Origin: a virus
Length of the DNA: 28,804 bases
IMG/VR virus record: IMGVR_UViG_3300027847_000620
Location: 1 to 28,804 of that record
Direction: 5' to 3' (one strand)
The translations under genes and the position numbers were made by a program. Positions 7,413-16,058 of this stretch are shown here, one piece after another. Within the stretch, counting starts at the first letter, position 1. Each line of letters starts with the position of its first letter. A model generated the notes under the pieces. The model was not told the origin of the DNA and did no database searches. It was given only the letters and a program-made list of their open reading frames with translations.

Positions 7413-8552
7413 CTAGGCAGTCTCCGTAACTTTAACAGACCATGTGCCGAATTTATCAGTGCAGCAATCGCAAATATCCGCAGTTGCTTGCATTCCAATG
7501 AAAGTAAGCACAAGAGGACTACACGTACAGCCAGACTCAGCAAAATACTGGTTGTTAGACATGCAGTCTGTGCCAGCCCCATCTCCGTAGATTAAAAGTT
7601 CAAATGCACTACAAAGACTGCCGCCACACGTTAATTTTGCATAAAATGACGACAAGCATGACGAACCCACCAGGTAAGTTCCCTCCTGTATACTGTACCC
7701 AGCAGACTCCCACCACTCATCGACTGAGTTCCACGTCATCGCAATCTCTCCTCCATCCATGTCTGCACAGCCAGACACACCAGAGAATGTTAATGTTATT
7801 TCAGACGATAGAAGACCCCCGCAACAATCAACACTGATATCACCACCCATTCCGCTGCCGCTGCCGCTACCAAGCCCTAAGTCATACGGATTGATACAGA
7901 TAATACACGGCACATCCGTCACGGTTGATGACCCGGAGTCAGCGGCCCCTACGCCAGCCGAGCTACATATCAACTTCATCTCGTTCGGGCACATCGGACA
8001 CCAGTCCCAAGTGTTCTTCCACACCTTCCCGCCGTGAGTTAGCGTGACATCCTGAATGCCAGTTCCACCCACGACGAGAGTGGCCTTCGCCGACTCAGAC
8101 CCCCATGAAAACGCATCTTCCGTCTCCCATGTGCAGCCCGTGCTGTATCTCAGGTATTTCGCCCCTAGTGTCGTCGTGGGCACGAGTTGGTATGCGTCTG
8201 GCATCTCCGAGAAATGTGAACACGTCGAAATCGAACCCGTCTCGGTGCAGTTGGAGCAATCGCAACCCGGACGATTCGGTGTGATTGGCCAGTAATCGCA
8301 TCCACCGGATGAGTTTGGAACACAAATGACCGGAACGTCATCGCCCGGTCGAAACCCATCACCCGGTGCCCACGGAGGGTTTGTCGCTGGCAAGTCTGGA
8401 CCGCCCGCGCCAACGCCTCCACCACCCGGCGACCACGGGAGCAAATTCGGCCACGGTGGAAACTGCGCAAGCGGCGCGAGGACTTGTCGCAATAACGGGT
8501 CCGGCCCCACGTAGCGGGGTGTGCGGAACGCGCCCTTTTTTGGACATGCCAT
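7413..8552 (-). CDS. Cysteine-rich secreted/virion-type protein, unknown function
   Basis: The 379-residue protein has 25 cysteines by my count, many in C-x-C, C-x2-C or CC arrangements (CDCSNC, CPMC, DCC, CTC, CDCC). Residues ~1-75 are Pro/Gly-rich with no clear signal peptide. The remainder is beta-rich with repeated phrases of the type EITLTFSGVSGC and LVLTFIGMQA, suggesting two or three diverged copies of a Cys-bounded beta domain. From memory, comparable Cys-rich beta repeats occur in Planctomycetes and their phages, but I cannot confirm homology. The ATG overlaps the upstream stop as TAATG, and its own TAG abuts the glycosyltransferase GTG. The context suggests an appendage component stabilised by disulfides or metal. 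A role as acceptor for the neighbouring glycosyltransferases is speculative. Confidence 0.75.
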   Translation of the reverse strand: MACPKKGAFRTPRYVGPDPLLRQVLAPLAQFPPWPNLLPWSPGGGGVGAGGPDLPATNPPWAPGDGFRPGDDVPVICVPNSSGGCDYWPITPNRPGCDCSNCTETGSISTCSHFSEMPDAYQLVPTTTLGAKYLRYSTGCTWETEDAFSWGSESAKATLVVGGTGIQDVTLTHGGKVWKNTWDWCPMCPNEMKLICSSAGVGAADSGSSTVTDVPCIICINPYDLGLGSGSGSGMGGDISVDCCGGLLSSEITLTFSGVSGCADMDGGEIAMTWNSVDEWWESAGYSIQEGTYLVGSSCLSSFYAKLTCGGSLCSAFELLIYGDGAGTDCMSNNQYFAESGCTCSPLVLTFIGMQATADICDCCTDKFGTWSVKVTETA

Positions 8553-10117
8553 TAAATGCGAAGCCTCTGTCGTTCTGGTCCGTGAGCCTTAACTTCAGCG
8601 TGCAGGCTCTCGAATGCCCACGTCTCGTTGTCAGCTACGTTCGACAGCTTAACAAAGATGGCGTCACCATGCTGCCTGGTCCGATCGGAGAAATTCCGCC
8701 CGGCACTCCACGTTCCGCTGTATTTTGCGACTGTTGCAGCCGTTGCAGCCTGAACCGTCTCGCCGGCATACACGTCGTAGGCAACGTCACTGGAGCCAGT
8801 CGCCATTGTGCCTTGGAGTTCGTTGACCAGCACGCTTTTCATTGAGCCGGCACGGAGCGGGCCGACATAGACGTTACTTGCGATGGCCGAGGTGTCGTCG
8901 GCTGTTCCTGAGTTGTCCCACTTTCGGATCCGCGAGTCCCGGCAGCCCAAGAGGATCGCCCTGTCGCCGGGTGCATCGCCGTCAAACACATCTACGGACA
9001 CGGGATTGAATGCGACGTCAGCGAACACATCAGGCCACCAAGAACCCATGCGTGCATCGTAAAAGTAATGCGTTGTCGCCGAGCCATCCAGTGGAGTCAG
9101 GAAGACGTTCACGCCCTGATCGCGATCGTTCCATACCATCTTTACAATAATGTTGGTCAAATCGAGGTCCGCAAATCGCTCCTCGATCGGCTTACTGATT
9201 CGCTCGGGAGTTCCCTTTGGCGACATGCGGTAGACGCCGCCGCGAGACCCTAAGAAGTAAACGAGACCGCTTGGGTCTTTGCACCACGGTCGGCCCCATG
9301 CCATTCCGGTGATGTCACTGACTTCGACCAGACTTCCGCCCGCCGCTGGATCGCCTTGCATCACCCAGATAGAGTGATCGCAGCCAAAGATCATCAACTC
9401 ATCCGACCACGGGATCATCGTATTGATGACGTCGCCAACCTTACCTGCGTCGGAGTTGTTTCCTGCGATGGCCATTGTGGGAGAGAAATCTTGGCCGTAA
9501 TCCCAGTTGGTCGCATCGCCGGCACACGAAAAGAACCAGTTGTGTTCGTCGCCGATCACGCCACTAACGCATATTCGCGACCGCCAGAGTTCAATCAGCC
9601 GCGGCTTGTTTGCTCCGTTCGCGGGGATCGTGCCAGCCGTCGCGGCCCATGCGGAGACCGTGTTGGTTGAGGCTGTCCACTTCTTGTAATTGATTCCATC
9701 GGCGAAGTAGACGACTTGAAACAAGGGCGCGCTGAAGATTGCCGGGACGGTCGCAGAGAGCGCGGCACTGCCGGCTGTCGCCGTTGTGAACGACGATGGC
9801 GAGTAAGTGCCGACCGTGCCGCCTGATACCACATACGGCGTGACTGTCCGTACTGTAATGTCTGTGGCGCTTGGTGCGGCCTGTGCGGTCGTGACGTGCC
9901 CGAGGTCTTGGATTGGGTTGGACCCGTTAAACTGGGCTGAGAGATGCCGCGTCAGACCCGCTCGCTGCCCGCCACGCGATCGACCGGAACCCGGATCGTA
10001 TGCCCGCACGTTCTGGCATGAGGGTGTTGTGAGTTGCTGCTGGCCATTAAGTCCGAACTGCTCGTCGAGACCCTTGGTGGGGAATCCGAGTTCGATGGGT
10101 GCTGATTGTTCGGGCAT
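8552..10117 (-). CDS. Putative beta-propeller-like phage tail/virion protein
   Basis: This is a 521-residue protein. The N-terminus (ELGFPTKGLDEQ, then NVRAYDPGSGRSRGG at 36-50) resembles the start of large phage tail/stabilisation proteins that fold as beta-propellers. Later blade-like phrases include DELMIFGCDHSIWVM, SGLVYFLGSRGGVYRM and THYFYDARMGSWW, each pairing hydrophobic strands with aromatic turns. There is no transmembrane segment or catalytic motif. The ATG at 10117 follows the upstream stop by one base and is preceded by GGGGA; its TAA overlaps the next ATG. A role in the short-tail hub or needle is an inference from family resemblance and location among appendage genes. A host-binding or enzymatic propeller is also possible. 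Confidence 0.65.
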   Translation of the reverse strand: MPEQSAPIELGFPTKGLDEQFGLNGQQQLTTPSCQNVRAYDPGSGRSRGGQRAGLTRHLSAQFNGSNPIQDLGHVTTAQAAPSATDITVRTVTPYVVSGGTVGTYSPSSFTTATAGSAALSATVPAIFSAPLFQVVYFADGINYKKWTASTNTVSAWAATAGTIPANGANKPRLIELWRSRICVSGVIGDEHNWFFSCAGDATNWDYGQDFSPTMAIAGNNSDAGKVGDVINTMIPWSDELMIFGCDHSIWVMQGDPAAGGSLVEVSDITGMAWGRPWCKDPSGLVYFLGSRGGVYRMSPKGTPERISKPIEERFADLDLTNIIVKMVWNDRDQGVNVFLTPLDGSATTHYFYDARMGSWWPDVFADVAFNPVSVDVFDGDAPGDRAILLGCRDSRIRKWDNSGTADDTSAIASNVYVGPLRAGSMKSVLVNELQGTMATGSSDVAYDVYAGETVQAATAATVAKYSGTWSAGRNFSDRTRQHGDAIFVKLSNVADNETWAFESLHAEVKAHGPERQRLRI

Positions 10118-10118
10118 G

Positions 10119-11150
10119 TCATATCCCCAGCATCGTCAATAGGAACTCAGGGTTCGTTGAGCCGCCTGCCGTGTCAACCGTGAATGTGGGTGCCGCAACC
10201 AATTCCGCTGCCCCGGTTAATGCCGCTGCTGGTATCGTCGCCGTGATCGTCTCGCCAGCTGATATATCGTAGTCCGCAACCGCTGGCAGGGAGATTGTCA
10301 CAACCGTGTCGCTCGTTCTAACAACATCGCTGGGCTGTAGGGCGATGTCTCTTACTTTGGCGTTCCATCCAGTGGATTCACTTTGTGCCGACGTTAGCCC
10401 TGCGATGATTGCGTTACGCTGTTGGTCGAACTTTGTTGCTCGTTGCTGGAACGGGACGCTGGGGTAGATAATCGGCGGGTGGTCTGCCCATGTTGGTGAC
10501 CCGTTCGCCGTCAGGTCGCCGTTTAGTCCATAGATATCTTTGTCATGCTCGCCGTAGATACCACCGAACGGGCGGTACTCAACTCGATTATCATGCGCAA
10601 CAGAATATGGGCTGACGTACTGCATCGACAGTAATTCGCTGGCTGTTAATTGGCGGTCCCAAAATGCCAACTCAGCAACGCGACCTGCAAAATGCTGTTC
10701 GACAGTCCCGTTGTGGCTCCTTGCCCCTATCCACGAATTAGTGGGGTTTGTAATGTTCGTGCTTGTACTCGGTGCATCCCACGAATTGATACCCCCATCC
10801 ACTCCATTCAGCCATAATCGGGCGTCCATATCCGTGCTGTTGCCAGTGAGATACCCGCACGCATGGTTCCACGCATCGAACACCGGAGAGTCAACAGTTG
10901 ACATGGCATTCCTTGTGGCCGCATCTCGGAAACCGAAAACAACAGGGTCATTTGCAGTCACCCCCGACATCATCAAAAATACCCAGTCGTGATTTCCGCT
11001 CCCGTCCCCTACCTCCAACGAAAAAACGGTCTGACTCGCCGTGTTGTCCGTTGGGAAGAACCAGCACGAAAACGAGAACGGCTCACCGGCAGGAATAATC
11101 CCATCAGCGATGTGGAGGTATTGAGTCGATCCGTCAAAGTTGCGAGCCAT
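10119..11150 (-). CDS. LamG/concanavalin-like domain tail appendage protein
   Basis: The 343-residue protein begins with a LamG-type jelly roll (residues ~1-190). The signs are FDGSTQYLHIAD at the start, FSFSCWFFPTDN, then DARLWLNGVDGG, and RVAELAFWDRQLTASEL at the end, a pattern typical of LamG_3-like domains. Residues ~255-343 form a second beta domain containing ADYDISAGETITATIPAAAL, an Ig-like repeat often appended to phage structural proteins. Such proteins usually bind carbohydrate or act as structural spikes. The ATG at 11150 shares bases with the upstream TAA (TAATG). It is one of three concanavalin-like genes in the window. Host-glycan binding is inferred. Confidence 0.8.
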   Translation of the reverse strand: MARNFDGSTQYLHIADGIIPAGEPFSFSCWFFPTDNTASQTVFSLEVGDGSGNHDWVFLMMSGVTANDPVVFGFRDAATRNAMSTVDSPVFDAWNHACGYLTGNSTDMDARLWLNGVDGGINSWDAPSTSTNITNPTNSWIGARSHNGTVEQHFAGRVAELAFWDRQLTASELLSMQYVSPYSVAHDNRVEYRPFGGIYGEHDKDIYGLNGDLTANGSPTWADHPPIIYPSVPFQQRATKFDQQRNAIIAGLTSAQSESTGWNAKVRDIALQPSDVVRTSDTVVTISLPAVADYDISAGETITATIPAAALTGAAELVAAPTFTVDTAGGSTNPEFLLTMLGI

Positions 11151-11665
11151 TATCCGTCATCCTCCAGCGTGAGGCTGTAGACGAACATATCTCCAACGGC
11201 ATCATCGCTTGCCGAGTCAGTGTCGCGCCGAATCCCGATGCGAACCAAGTCACCCGCCGCGACTGAGTCCGCGTTAGTGAGTGCGATGTCGAGTGAGATT
11301 GGGTCACCATTGTCAGTGCCTAAAGACTTCGTTCCCGCATTGACCGCTGCCCAAGACGATCCGGTGACCATGTCTAGCGTATCTGCGTTAGGCGTCTTCG
11401 CCTCGACGAACACATCAACAGCAACGGCGGCTGGGTCCATGTCAGAACCCGCCGCAAAATGAATCGTCGCCGACAAGCCGCTGCCTGTGTACTGCGTTGG
11501 CATCTCAAACTCAACGGACACCGCCGCTTCTTCGTCAGTGTCATCGAACGCTAGGCACGGACGACCAAGATGGCTGGCGTGGGGTACTGCAACATCACCC
11601 GCGACCAACTGAGCGTCTTGGTCACCGACAAACGACGATGCGGGCAATAAGATGAGTGTTGCCAT
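11150..11665 (-). CDS. Beta-rich phage structural protein, unknown
   Basis: This is a 171-residue acidic protein without recognised catalytic motifs. Its middle reads as alternating strands: RPCLAFDDTDEEAAVSVEFE, then MPTQYTGSGLSATIHFAAGS, followed by VDVFVEAKTPNAD and DLVRIGIRRD. This resembles a family of small virion-surface beta-sandwich proteins found beside tail-fibre genes in environmental phages; that is recollection rather than a search result. It is joined to both neighbours by TAATG overlaps, so it belongs to the appendage set and is probably made in matched amounts. Function is unknown. Confidence 0.7.
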   Translation of the reverse strand: MATLILLPASSFVGDQDAQLVAGDVAVPHASHLGRPCLAFDDTDEEAAVSVEFEMPTQYTGSGLSATIHFAAGSDMDPAAVAVDVFVEAKTPNADTLDMVTGSSWAAVNAGTKSLGTDNGDPISLDIALTNADSVAAGDLVRIGIRRDTDSASDDAVGDMFVYSLTLEDDG

Positions 11666-12018
11666 TATGAATCAATTCCATCTTCGATGTCGGTTTGGAT
11701 TTCCCCCGCCGCCTTGGTCGTTTGAGTGTTGTCTGCGAGCCAAACAAACAGCGACTGCCATCGTAGGTTGTCGTCGAGGTGCGTTTTCTGGCTGACCTTG
11801 TCTGCCGTAACTGCTGTTGCTGTGTCTGCCGCATCCACCGCATCCTTGGCCGCTTGGTTCATCGCAGAAACAACATCCCCGCTTATTTCCCAATACTTAC
11901 TCGGGACACCGACCAATGTAGACAAGTCGGGGTTGATGATCCACGTGCCGACATCGAAGTCCAGCGTGTTGACCGAACGTCTGAATTCTTTGGTTGTTCT
12001 GTGAACTACGTTTGCCAT
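11665..12018 (-). CDS. Small tail-fibre-cluster protein, unknown
   Basis: The 117-residue protein starts MANVVHRTTKEFRRSVNTLD. I chose ATG at 12018 rather than the upstream in-frame start at 12030 because it forms the same TAATG overlap with the upstream stop that recurs at neighbouring junctions. The N-terminal FDVGTWIINPDLSTLVGVP looks like a short beta unit. Residues ~48-80 are Ala-rich and probably helical (VSAMNQAAKDAVDAADTATA). It has no signal peptide or catalytic motif. It lies between a LamG protein and a beta-rich structural protein and likely takes part in the same appendage. Specific function is unknown. Confidence 0.7.
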   Translation of the reverse strand: MANVVHRTTKEFRRSVNTLDFDVGTWIINPDLSTLVGVPSKYWEISGDVVSAMNQAAKDAVDAADTATAVTADKVSQKTHLDDNLRWQSLFVWLADNTQTTKAAGEIQTDIEDGIDS

Positions 12019-12935
12019 TAGGCTACCCATGTATCGCCGGTGAGAGTAAGAATGACCGTCTTGCCGCCCGTTACGACATCTGATTTTGTGATGCTGCTTG
12101 TGACTGTTCCGGTGAGTGCGCCTGCCGCCACTGCCGATGCGTATGAAAACTTACGTGCGATAGGGCGGATTATTGCTTCGGGGCTGTTGTGGATGTCGAC
12201 CACTTCTTGTGGGTTGAGTTTTTTGTCGTAGATTCTAACGTCGAAAAAGTCTGCGTCAGCCCCCGTACCTGTTCCGGTGTAGCCGATACGGTTGCCAGTG
12301 ATCGCTCCAAAGTCTTCTCCGTTCGCAACTGAGAACGACACGCCATCTTCGTACACCTGATAGTCACTTGCTGTTCCAGATCGGGGGTCTTCTCCAGTGA
12401 TGCAAAAGTGCGTCCACACTCCTACCTTTGCCGATGGAGCGCTTACTGTTTGTGATTTAATAGAGATTGCTGTGGTATTCGGTGATCGACCCCAAGATAA
12501 ATACCCATAGAGGTTGTCGACCTTTACTCGCATAACAAAAAAGTGATCTGATGTCCCGTTTATCGAGAAAATGAAGCGTCTCGGATAAGCCCCTGTGTTT
12601 GCCGTAATGCGTTCCCACCAGCACAACGCAAACGCTCTGCCGCTTGTAAGCTGTGGCCTAACACCTATATCGACATATTGATCCACCGCATCAAACAGTA
12701 GAGAAGTTGCCCGCCCACCCGGTTGTTGTGATACAGACTGAGTTGGCCCGTTGACTCTGGTTCCGTGGTTATTGAACCCCGAATAATCCCAATCGTCTGT
12801 ATTGCCGCCATCAACGCCCAAAGGCCACATCGCCCTGATGCCCTGTGCCTGATCCGAATCCGTATCTAACTCGAACTCTCCATTTTGGAAAGCAACGAGG
12901 CGTTCGTCGGATGTAGGTGGCAACCACAGGGGCAT
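12018..12935 (-). CDS. LamG/concanavalin-like tail appendage protein
   Basis: The 305-residue protein starts MPLWLPPTSDERL. Residues ~35-245 read as a concanavalin/LamG jelly roll: DWDYSGFNNHGT, SLLFDAVDQYVDIG, FALCWWERI, VGVWTHFCITG and the terminal strand ADFFDVRIYDKKLNPQEV. The last ~45 residues (AVAAGALTGTVTSSITKSDV, then TVILTLTGDTWVA) form a separate beta domain that may serve for anchoring or trimerisation. It shares the LamG type with the gene two positions downstream but is not an obvious recent duplicate. The start is ATG at 12935, 6 bp after the upstream stop, with AGGA about 11 nt upstream. A carbohydrate-binding role is inferred from fold only. Confidence 0.8.
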   Translation of the reverse strand: MPLWLPPTSDERLVAFQNGEFELDTDSDQAQGIRAMWPLGVDGGNTDDWDYSGFNNHGTRVNGPTQSVSQQPGGRATSLLFDAVDQYVDIGVRPQLTSGRAFALCWWERITANTGAYPRRFIFSINGTSDHFFVMRVKVDNLYGYLSWGRSPNTTAISIKSQTVSAPSAKVGVWTHFCITGEDPRSGTASDYQVYEDGVSFSVANGEDFGAITGNRIGYTGTGTGADADFFDVRIYDKKLNPQEVVDIHNSPEAIIRPIARKFSYASAVAAGALTGTVTSSITKSDVVTGGKTVILTLTGDTWVA

Positions 12936-12941
12936 CAGTTA

Positions 12942-13520
12942 TCAGTCCTGTACCTGATGAACCAGCGGAGAAAGAACGAACGAAGTCTCAACCATGTCGC
13001 TGTGGAATGCAGCCGAGGCCGCATTGTTAAAGACCACCAGCGTCCCGTATCTTGCGCGAGGCGTAAACACACCGCACCGCATATTGATCTGGGTTGCGTC
13101 CGTTGTGATGACATTTGCCATTACATGCACACCGATGCGATGGAGTGAGTCAAGAGACGCTGCAAGAGTACCACCCGAATACCCCGTGTATGCCGCATCA
13201 GAACCGGACACTCCACCGGGATTCGCTGTTGCTGCTGTCCCGCTATTCGACCAAGCCATGTAGAAAATCACTTGCTCACCCGCTGCAATCTCGGGCGTGG
13301 CTTCCCACTCAACCGCCGAGCGTAGAACGTACTCAACGTCCCAGTTCGCCGTGAAGTCAACCTTTGCTCCTTGGCGGGCAGCACCAGCCGCTAGGTCAGT
13401 GCAATCGATCTGATCCGTCCGCGTGCCGAGAATGTTATTGGCCGCTGGACCGTGGTCCGTCGTATCAGCCAACACAATATCTGTGCCAACTACGATTTTG
13501 CTGCTATCTGGTAGAGCCAT
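12942..13520 (-). CDS. Phage structural protein, beta-rich, unknown
   Basis: The 192-residue protein starts MALPDSSKIVVGTDIVLADT. It is rich in Ala, Thr, Val and Asp, with phrases typical of virion beta-sandwich proteins (EQVIFYMAWSNSGTAATANP; LHRIGVHVMANVITTDATQI). No catalytic residues stand out. The ATG at 13520 has a strong GGGAG about 9 nt upstream. It precedes the LamG gene by 6 bp, so it is part of the appendage operon. A tail or baseplate-surface role is inferred from context; the exact function is unknown. Confidence 0.7.
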   Translation of the reverse strand: MALPDSSKIVVGTDIVLADTTDHGPAANNILGTRTDQIDCTDLAAGAARQGAKVDFTANWDVEYVLRSAVEWEATPEIAAGEQVIFYMAWSNSGTAATANPGGVSGSDAAYTGYSGGTLAASLDSLHRIGVHVMANVITTDATQINMRCGVFTPRARYGTLVVFNNAASAAFHSDMVETSFVLSPLVHQVQD

Positions 13521-13580
13521 TATTTAGCTCCCTTTGCTTTTTCTTTTTCCAATGCGTACTCGACGTTCTTTGCTGTCCCA

Positions 13581-13988
13581 TTATGACGGAACCTTTCTGC
13601 TGACGGTGTGAAGCCGAAGATACCTCGGCGTGATTTCTGGCAGACCGAGTTCCGCCGCCCGACTGATTGACTCTTTTCGGGCAGCAGACAAAGCAGTTGC
13701 CGTAGCTGAATCCCCCGCGAAAATATCAACCAAAATGTCTTCATCCAACCCAAACAGGTCGAGGTCGTTCCGCTTGATTAGTTCGATGACCTGCTGCTTC
13801 TGAGCGTTAGTCTTGCCAGCGAACTCAGTCGCGTCGATGTGCGACTTTACTTCGCGGCCTGTCATGCTAGTGCGGTTCTGGCTGCGATCCTCAGCGTTGA
13901 GGCTGGCGATCAATTGCGAGTCGGTCATTCCGGTGTACCCCCTAGCTAGAGGGTCGTTGGCGAGTTCATCTTCAAAGGGTAATGCCAT
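13581..13988 (-). CDS. Conserved small tail-cluster protein (DPLxRGY type)
   Basis: The 135-residue protein opens MALPFEDELANDPLARGYTG followed by MTDSQLIASLNAEDRSQNR. An N-terminal NDPL-RGY-GM block followed by a helical charged body is familiar from small proteins encoded beside tail-fibre genes in many siphophages and podophages, though their role is undefined. Residues ~50-110 are predicted helical (KTNAQKQQVIELIKRNDLDL, DATALSAARKESISRAAELG-like). The last ~15 residues (RLHTVSRKVPS) are basic. The ATG at 13988 follows GAGGAG by a short spacer. A 60-bp gap follows before the next gene's start. Confidence 0.7.
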   Translation of the reverse strand: MALPFEDELANDPLARGYTGMTDSQLIASLNAEDRSQNRTSMTGREVKSHIDATEFAGKTNAQKQQVIELIKRNDLDLFGLDEDILVDIFAGDSATATALSAARKESISRAAELGLPEITPRYLRLHTVSRKVPS

Positions 13989-14029
13989 GACTTCTCCTCA
14001 ACTTCCTATTGGTCTGTATTTGCCACCAG

Positions 14030-15892
14030 CTAAATGTTCTGCCCCATGACAAATCCGTCGTATGTGTCGGTTCCCGTACAAAGGAACCCAATCGTGTCTG
14101 CTTTACTGGCCGTCGTTGTCAGTGTCGGTGCAGATCCACCAGGCCACTTGATTGTGGCAAACCACGTCACTGTTCGGCTGCCAGTGACATCTTGTAAGAA
14201 TCGCAACATAAATCTCTGTCCGACCGTCGCGTTACTCAGTGCTAGTGTTCGGTCGCCGCCAAGTGTCACTTTGTGGACGTTGGACACATTGAGGTCGAAT
14301 GTGATCGTCGCACCATCCGAATCTGCCGTGATCGCCCCGTAAGACGCATCGGACTTTGTTTTTCCACTTAGCGTCTTGTTTCCCGCAACAGTCTCGTTGC
14401 CTGTCGTCTGAACGGCACCGAGGGTCGTGCAGGCTGCGGCGGCAGTTGTGTCATCGAGTACCGTTCTTGCAAACGTGGTCGCCGTGAAGAGGTCAGCAGT
14501 CCCAGTTCCAGTGAAGTACGGAACAGCGTCGGCCGCTGACGTTAAGTCGGCGATCGCCGTCAGTTCTGCGTCGTAGGCTTGTACCGAAACTCCAATGGCA
14601 GTATTAGACAAGATCGTCGCGTCGGCAACAATGGCATTCAATTCGGCCAGAGTGTCGATGTCTGTGCTGAGAATGTTGGCTGCGCTATAGGCTTGAACGT
14701 CAGAGCCGATTGCCAAACCGAGGCTGGTTCTTGCAGTTGCGCCCGACTCGGCGACCCAGCCTGTCGCTGAGCCGACGATGATGTTCCCGTCCGTCGAGGC
14801 AAGGCCCGCAATGGCACCTAGCCCTGCATCGTAGGCTTGGACATTCACCCCAATGTCGGCGTCGACCAGAATGGTTGCATCGTAGGCTTGGACATTCACC
14901 CCAATGTCGGCATCAACCAGAATGGTTGCATCGTAGGCTTGGACATTCACCCCAATGTCAGCATCAACCAAGATCGTTGAGTCGTAGGCTTGGACATTCA
15001 CCCCAATGTCGGCATCAACCAAGATCGTTGAGTCGTAGGCTTGGACGTCGGTGCCGATCGCGAGGCCAAGCGTTGTGCGTTGTGCGCCGGCATTCGCGTC
15101 GTCAAGGATCGCTTCGCCGGCTGTTGTGATTGTGACCGCTGAAGTTACGCCGCCCGTAACCTTCAGGAGTCCCGAGTATGAACTAACGTCAGCTTCCAAT
15201 CCGCCGTGTTCATGAGCCACTGTTCCGCTGGTAATTTCGCTGCCTGCATGGTTGTGTGACACCTCGGCAAATGTTCCGCCGCTCGACAGGTCGGTGTCCC
15301 GGTCGCCCATCGTCAGGACGCGAGTCGTCCCAGTCGTGAGTCCATCGGCCTCGACGCGAACCAGCTTCGTTGCATCCACGCTACCTTTAACGAGCGATGT
15401 CGTGTCAACAACCGGAAGGGTCGCGGCAATCCCGAGTGCGTCACTAATGCCTCGCAAATGTGCCGTGAGATGATTGACGTCAGACGCCTCGGCCGGAGTT
15501 GTAGCCGGCGTGTAGCTCGCTGGCGTGTAGTCAATGCCGAGGTGGTCACCGTTAATTTCATCCGAGCCACCCAAGACATGCGCGGCAGTGTGGGCGGTTG
15601 ACGCAGCACCAATTGTGGTTCGCACGGCACCGGCATTCACGTCGTCCAGAATCGTCCGTGCGAAAGCCGTTAAGCCCGTTGCGGTTGCTGCCGAACCCGA
15701 CGTAAAGTAGACCATCGTGTCGGTCGCTGGTGTCACCCCAGTACGAATATACGTGAGGGGATTACCGAGCAACGCCGTGACGGTCGCTGCCTTCGATGCT
15801 GGCGTCCCGCCTGGCGTATCGACGACGTACAATAGGTCATCAGTCGACGGGGATGTCAATAAGGTTAGCGCGGTCAGCTTCGCCTCGGCCAT
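14030..15892 (-). CDS. Tail-fibre-like protein with tandem repeats
   Basis: The 620-residue protein has an N-terminal virion-attachment-like region ([20 protein letters not shown] followed by LYVVDTPGG). The long Ala/Thr/Gly-rich shaft has recurring ARTxLDD-AGA-RTTLG phrases typical of phage fibres. Four near-identical 17-residue repeats [17 protein letters not shown] lie around residues 281-354. The C-terminal ~110 residues ([38 protein letters not shown], then IKWPGG) match a domain commonly seen at the tips of phage fibre proteins. It probably forms a trimeric receptor-binding fibre. ATG at 15892 has GAGGAG about 5 nt upstream and lies 2 bp after a 49-codon gene. The repeat copy number could vary between isolates. 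Confidence 0.85.
   Translation of the reverse strand: MAEAKLTALTLLTSPSTDDLLYVVDTPGGTPASKAATVTALLGNPLTYIRTGVTPATDTMVYFTSGSAATATGLTAFARTILDDVNAGAVRTTIGAASTAHTAAHVLGGSDEINGDHLGIDYTPASYTPATTPAEASDVNHLTAHLRGISDALGIAATLPVVDTTSLVKGSVDATKLVRVEADGLTTGTTRVLTMGDRDTDLSSGGTFAEVSHNHAGSEITSGTVAHEHGGLEADVSSYSGLLKVTGGVTSAVTITTAGEAILDDANAGAQRTTLGLAIGTDVQAYDSTILVDADIGVNVQAYDSTILVDADIGVNVQAYDATILVDADIGVNVQAYDATILVDADIGVNVQAYDAGLGAIAGLASTDGNIIVGSATGWVAESGATARTSLGLAIGSDVQAYSAANILSTDIDTLAELNAIVADATILSNTAIGVSVQAYDAELTAIADLTSAADAVPYFTGTGTADLFTATTFARTVLDDTTAAAACTTLGAVQTTGNETVAGNKTLSGKTKSDASYGAITADSDGATITFDLNVSNVHKVTLGGDRTLALSNATVGQRFMLRFLQDVTGSRTVTWFATIKWPGGSAPTLTTTASKADTIGFLCTGTDTYDGFVMGQNI
14831..15051 (-). repeat. 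51-bp tandem repeats within the fibre gene
   Basis: The motif gtaggcttggac starts at 14831, 14882, 14933, 14984 and 15035, an exact 51-bp period. This gives four full units, with a partial fifth diverging at 15047. Each unit encodes VQAYD(A/S)[11 protein letters not shown]. Diverged related segments occur at 14574 and ~14690. The unit-to-unit differences are few and mostly third-base, implying recent expansion. Confidence 0.95.
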
Positions 15893-15894
15893 GA

Positions 15895-16044
15895 TTACTC
15901 CTCAAAGTCGATACGATTACCGTCTTCCATCAACAATGCAAAGCTGTCCTCAAGCAAGAGAACGCCATCCGCGCCTTCGCCATCATCAGAACCGAAAACT
16001 GCACTGTCGCCACCCAAACCGGAGTTACCAGAAATACCTGCCAT
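15895..16044 (-). CDS. Small acidic phage protein (49 aa)
   Basis: This 49-residue gene runs from ATG at 16044 to TAA at 15895. The protein begins [20 protein letters not shown] and ends [21 protein letters not shown]. The C-terminal pattern of alternating hydrophobic and acidic residues (LLLED, LLMEDG, IDFEE) resembles small phage proteins with tandem LLLEDG-type beta hairpins. It has net negative charge, no Cys and no membrane segment. It fills the only space between two structural genes: the next ATG begins 2 bp after its stop and uses its final GAGGAG codons as Shine-Dalgarno. GTGAG lies just upstream of its own ATG. Function is unknown; it is probably a virion accessory protein. Confidence 0.65.
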   Translation of the reverse strand: MAGISGNSGLGGDSAVFGSDDGEGADGVLLLEDSFALLMEDGNRIDFEE

Positions 16045-16058
16045 AGCTCACCCGTTTT

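Noticed and set aside
13504-13581. 25-codon minus-strand frame (MGQQRTSSTHWKKKKQREL) starting in a TAATG overlap after the DPLxRGY-type gene
   Set aside because: The junction matches the local pattern, but the frame is tiny, lysine-rich from an A-rich ribosome-site region, and overlaps the next gene's start. A second frame here (ending KNVEYALEKEKAKGAK) also looks codon-like, so neither is convincing.
14831-15051. Regularly spaced repeats resembling a CRISPR array
   Set aside because: The units are contiguous 51-bp in-frame repeats with no unique spacers and encode a periodic protein segment.
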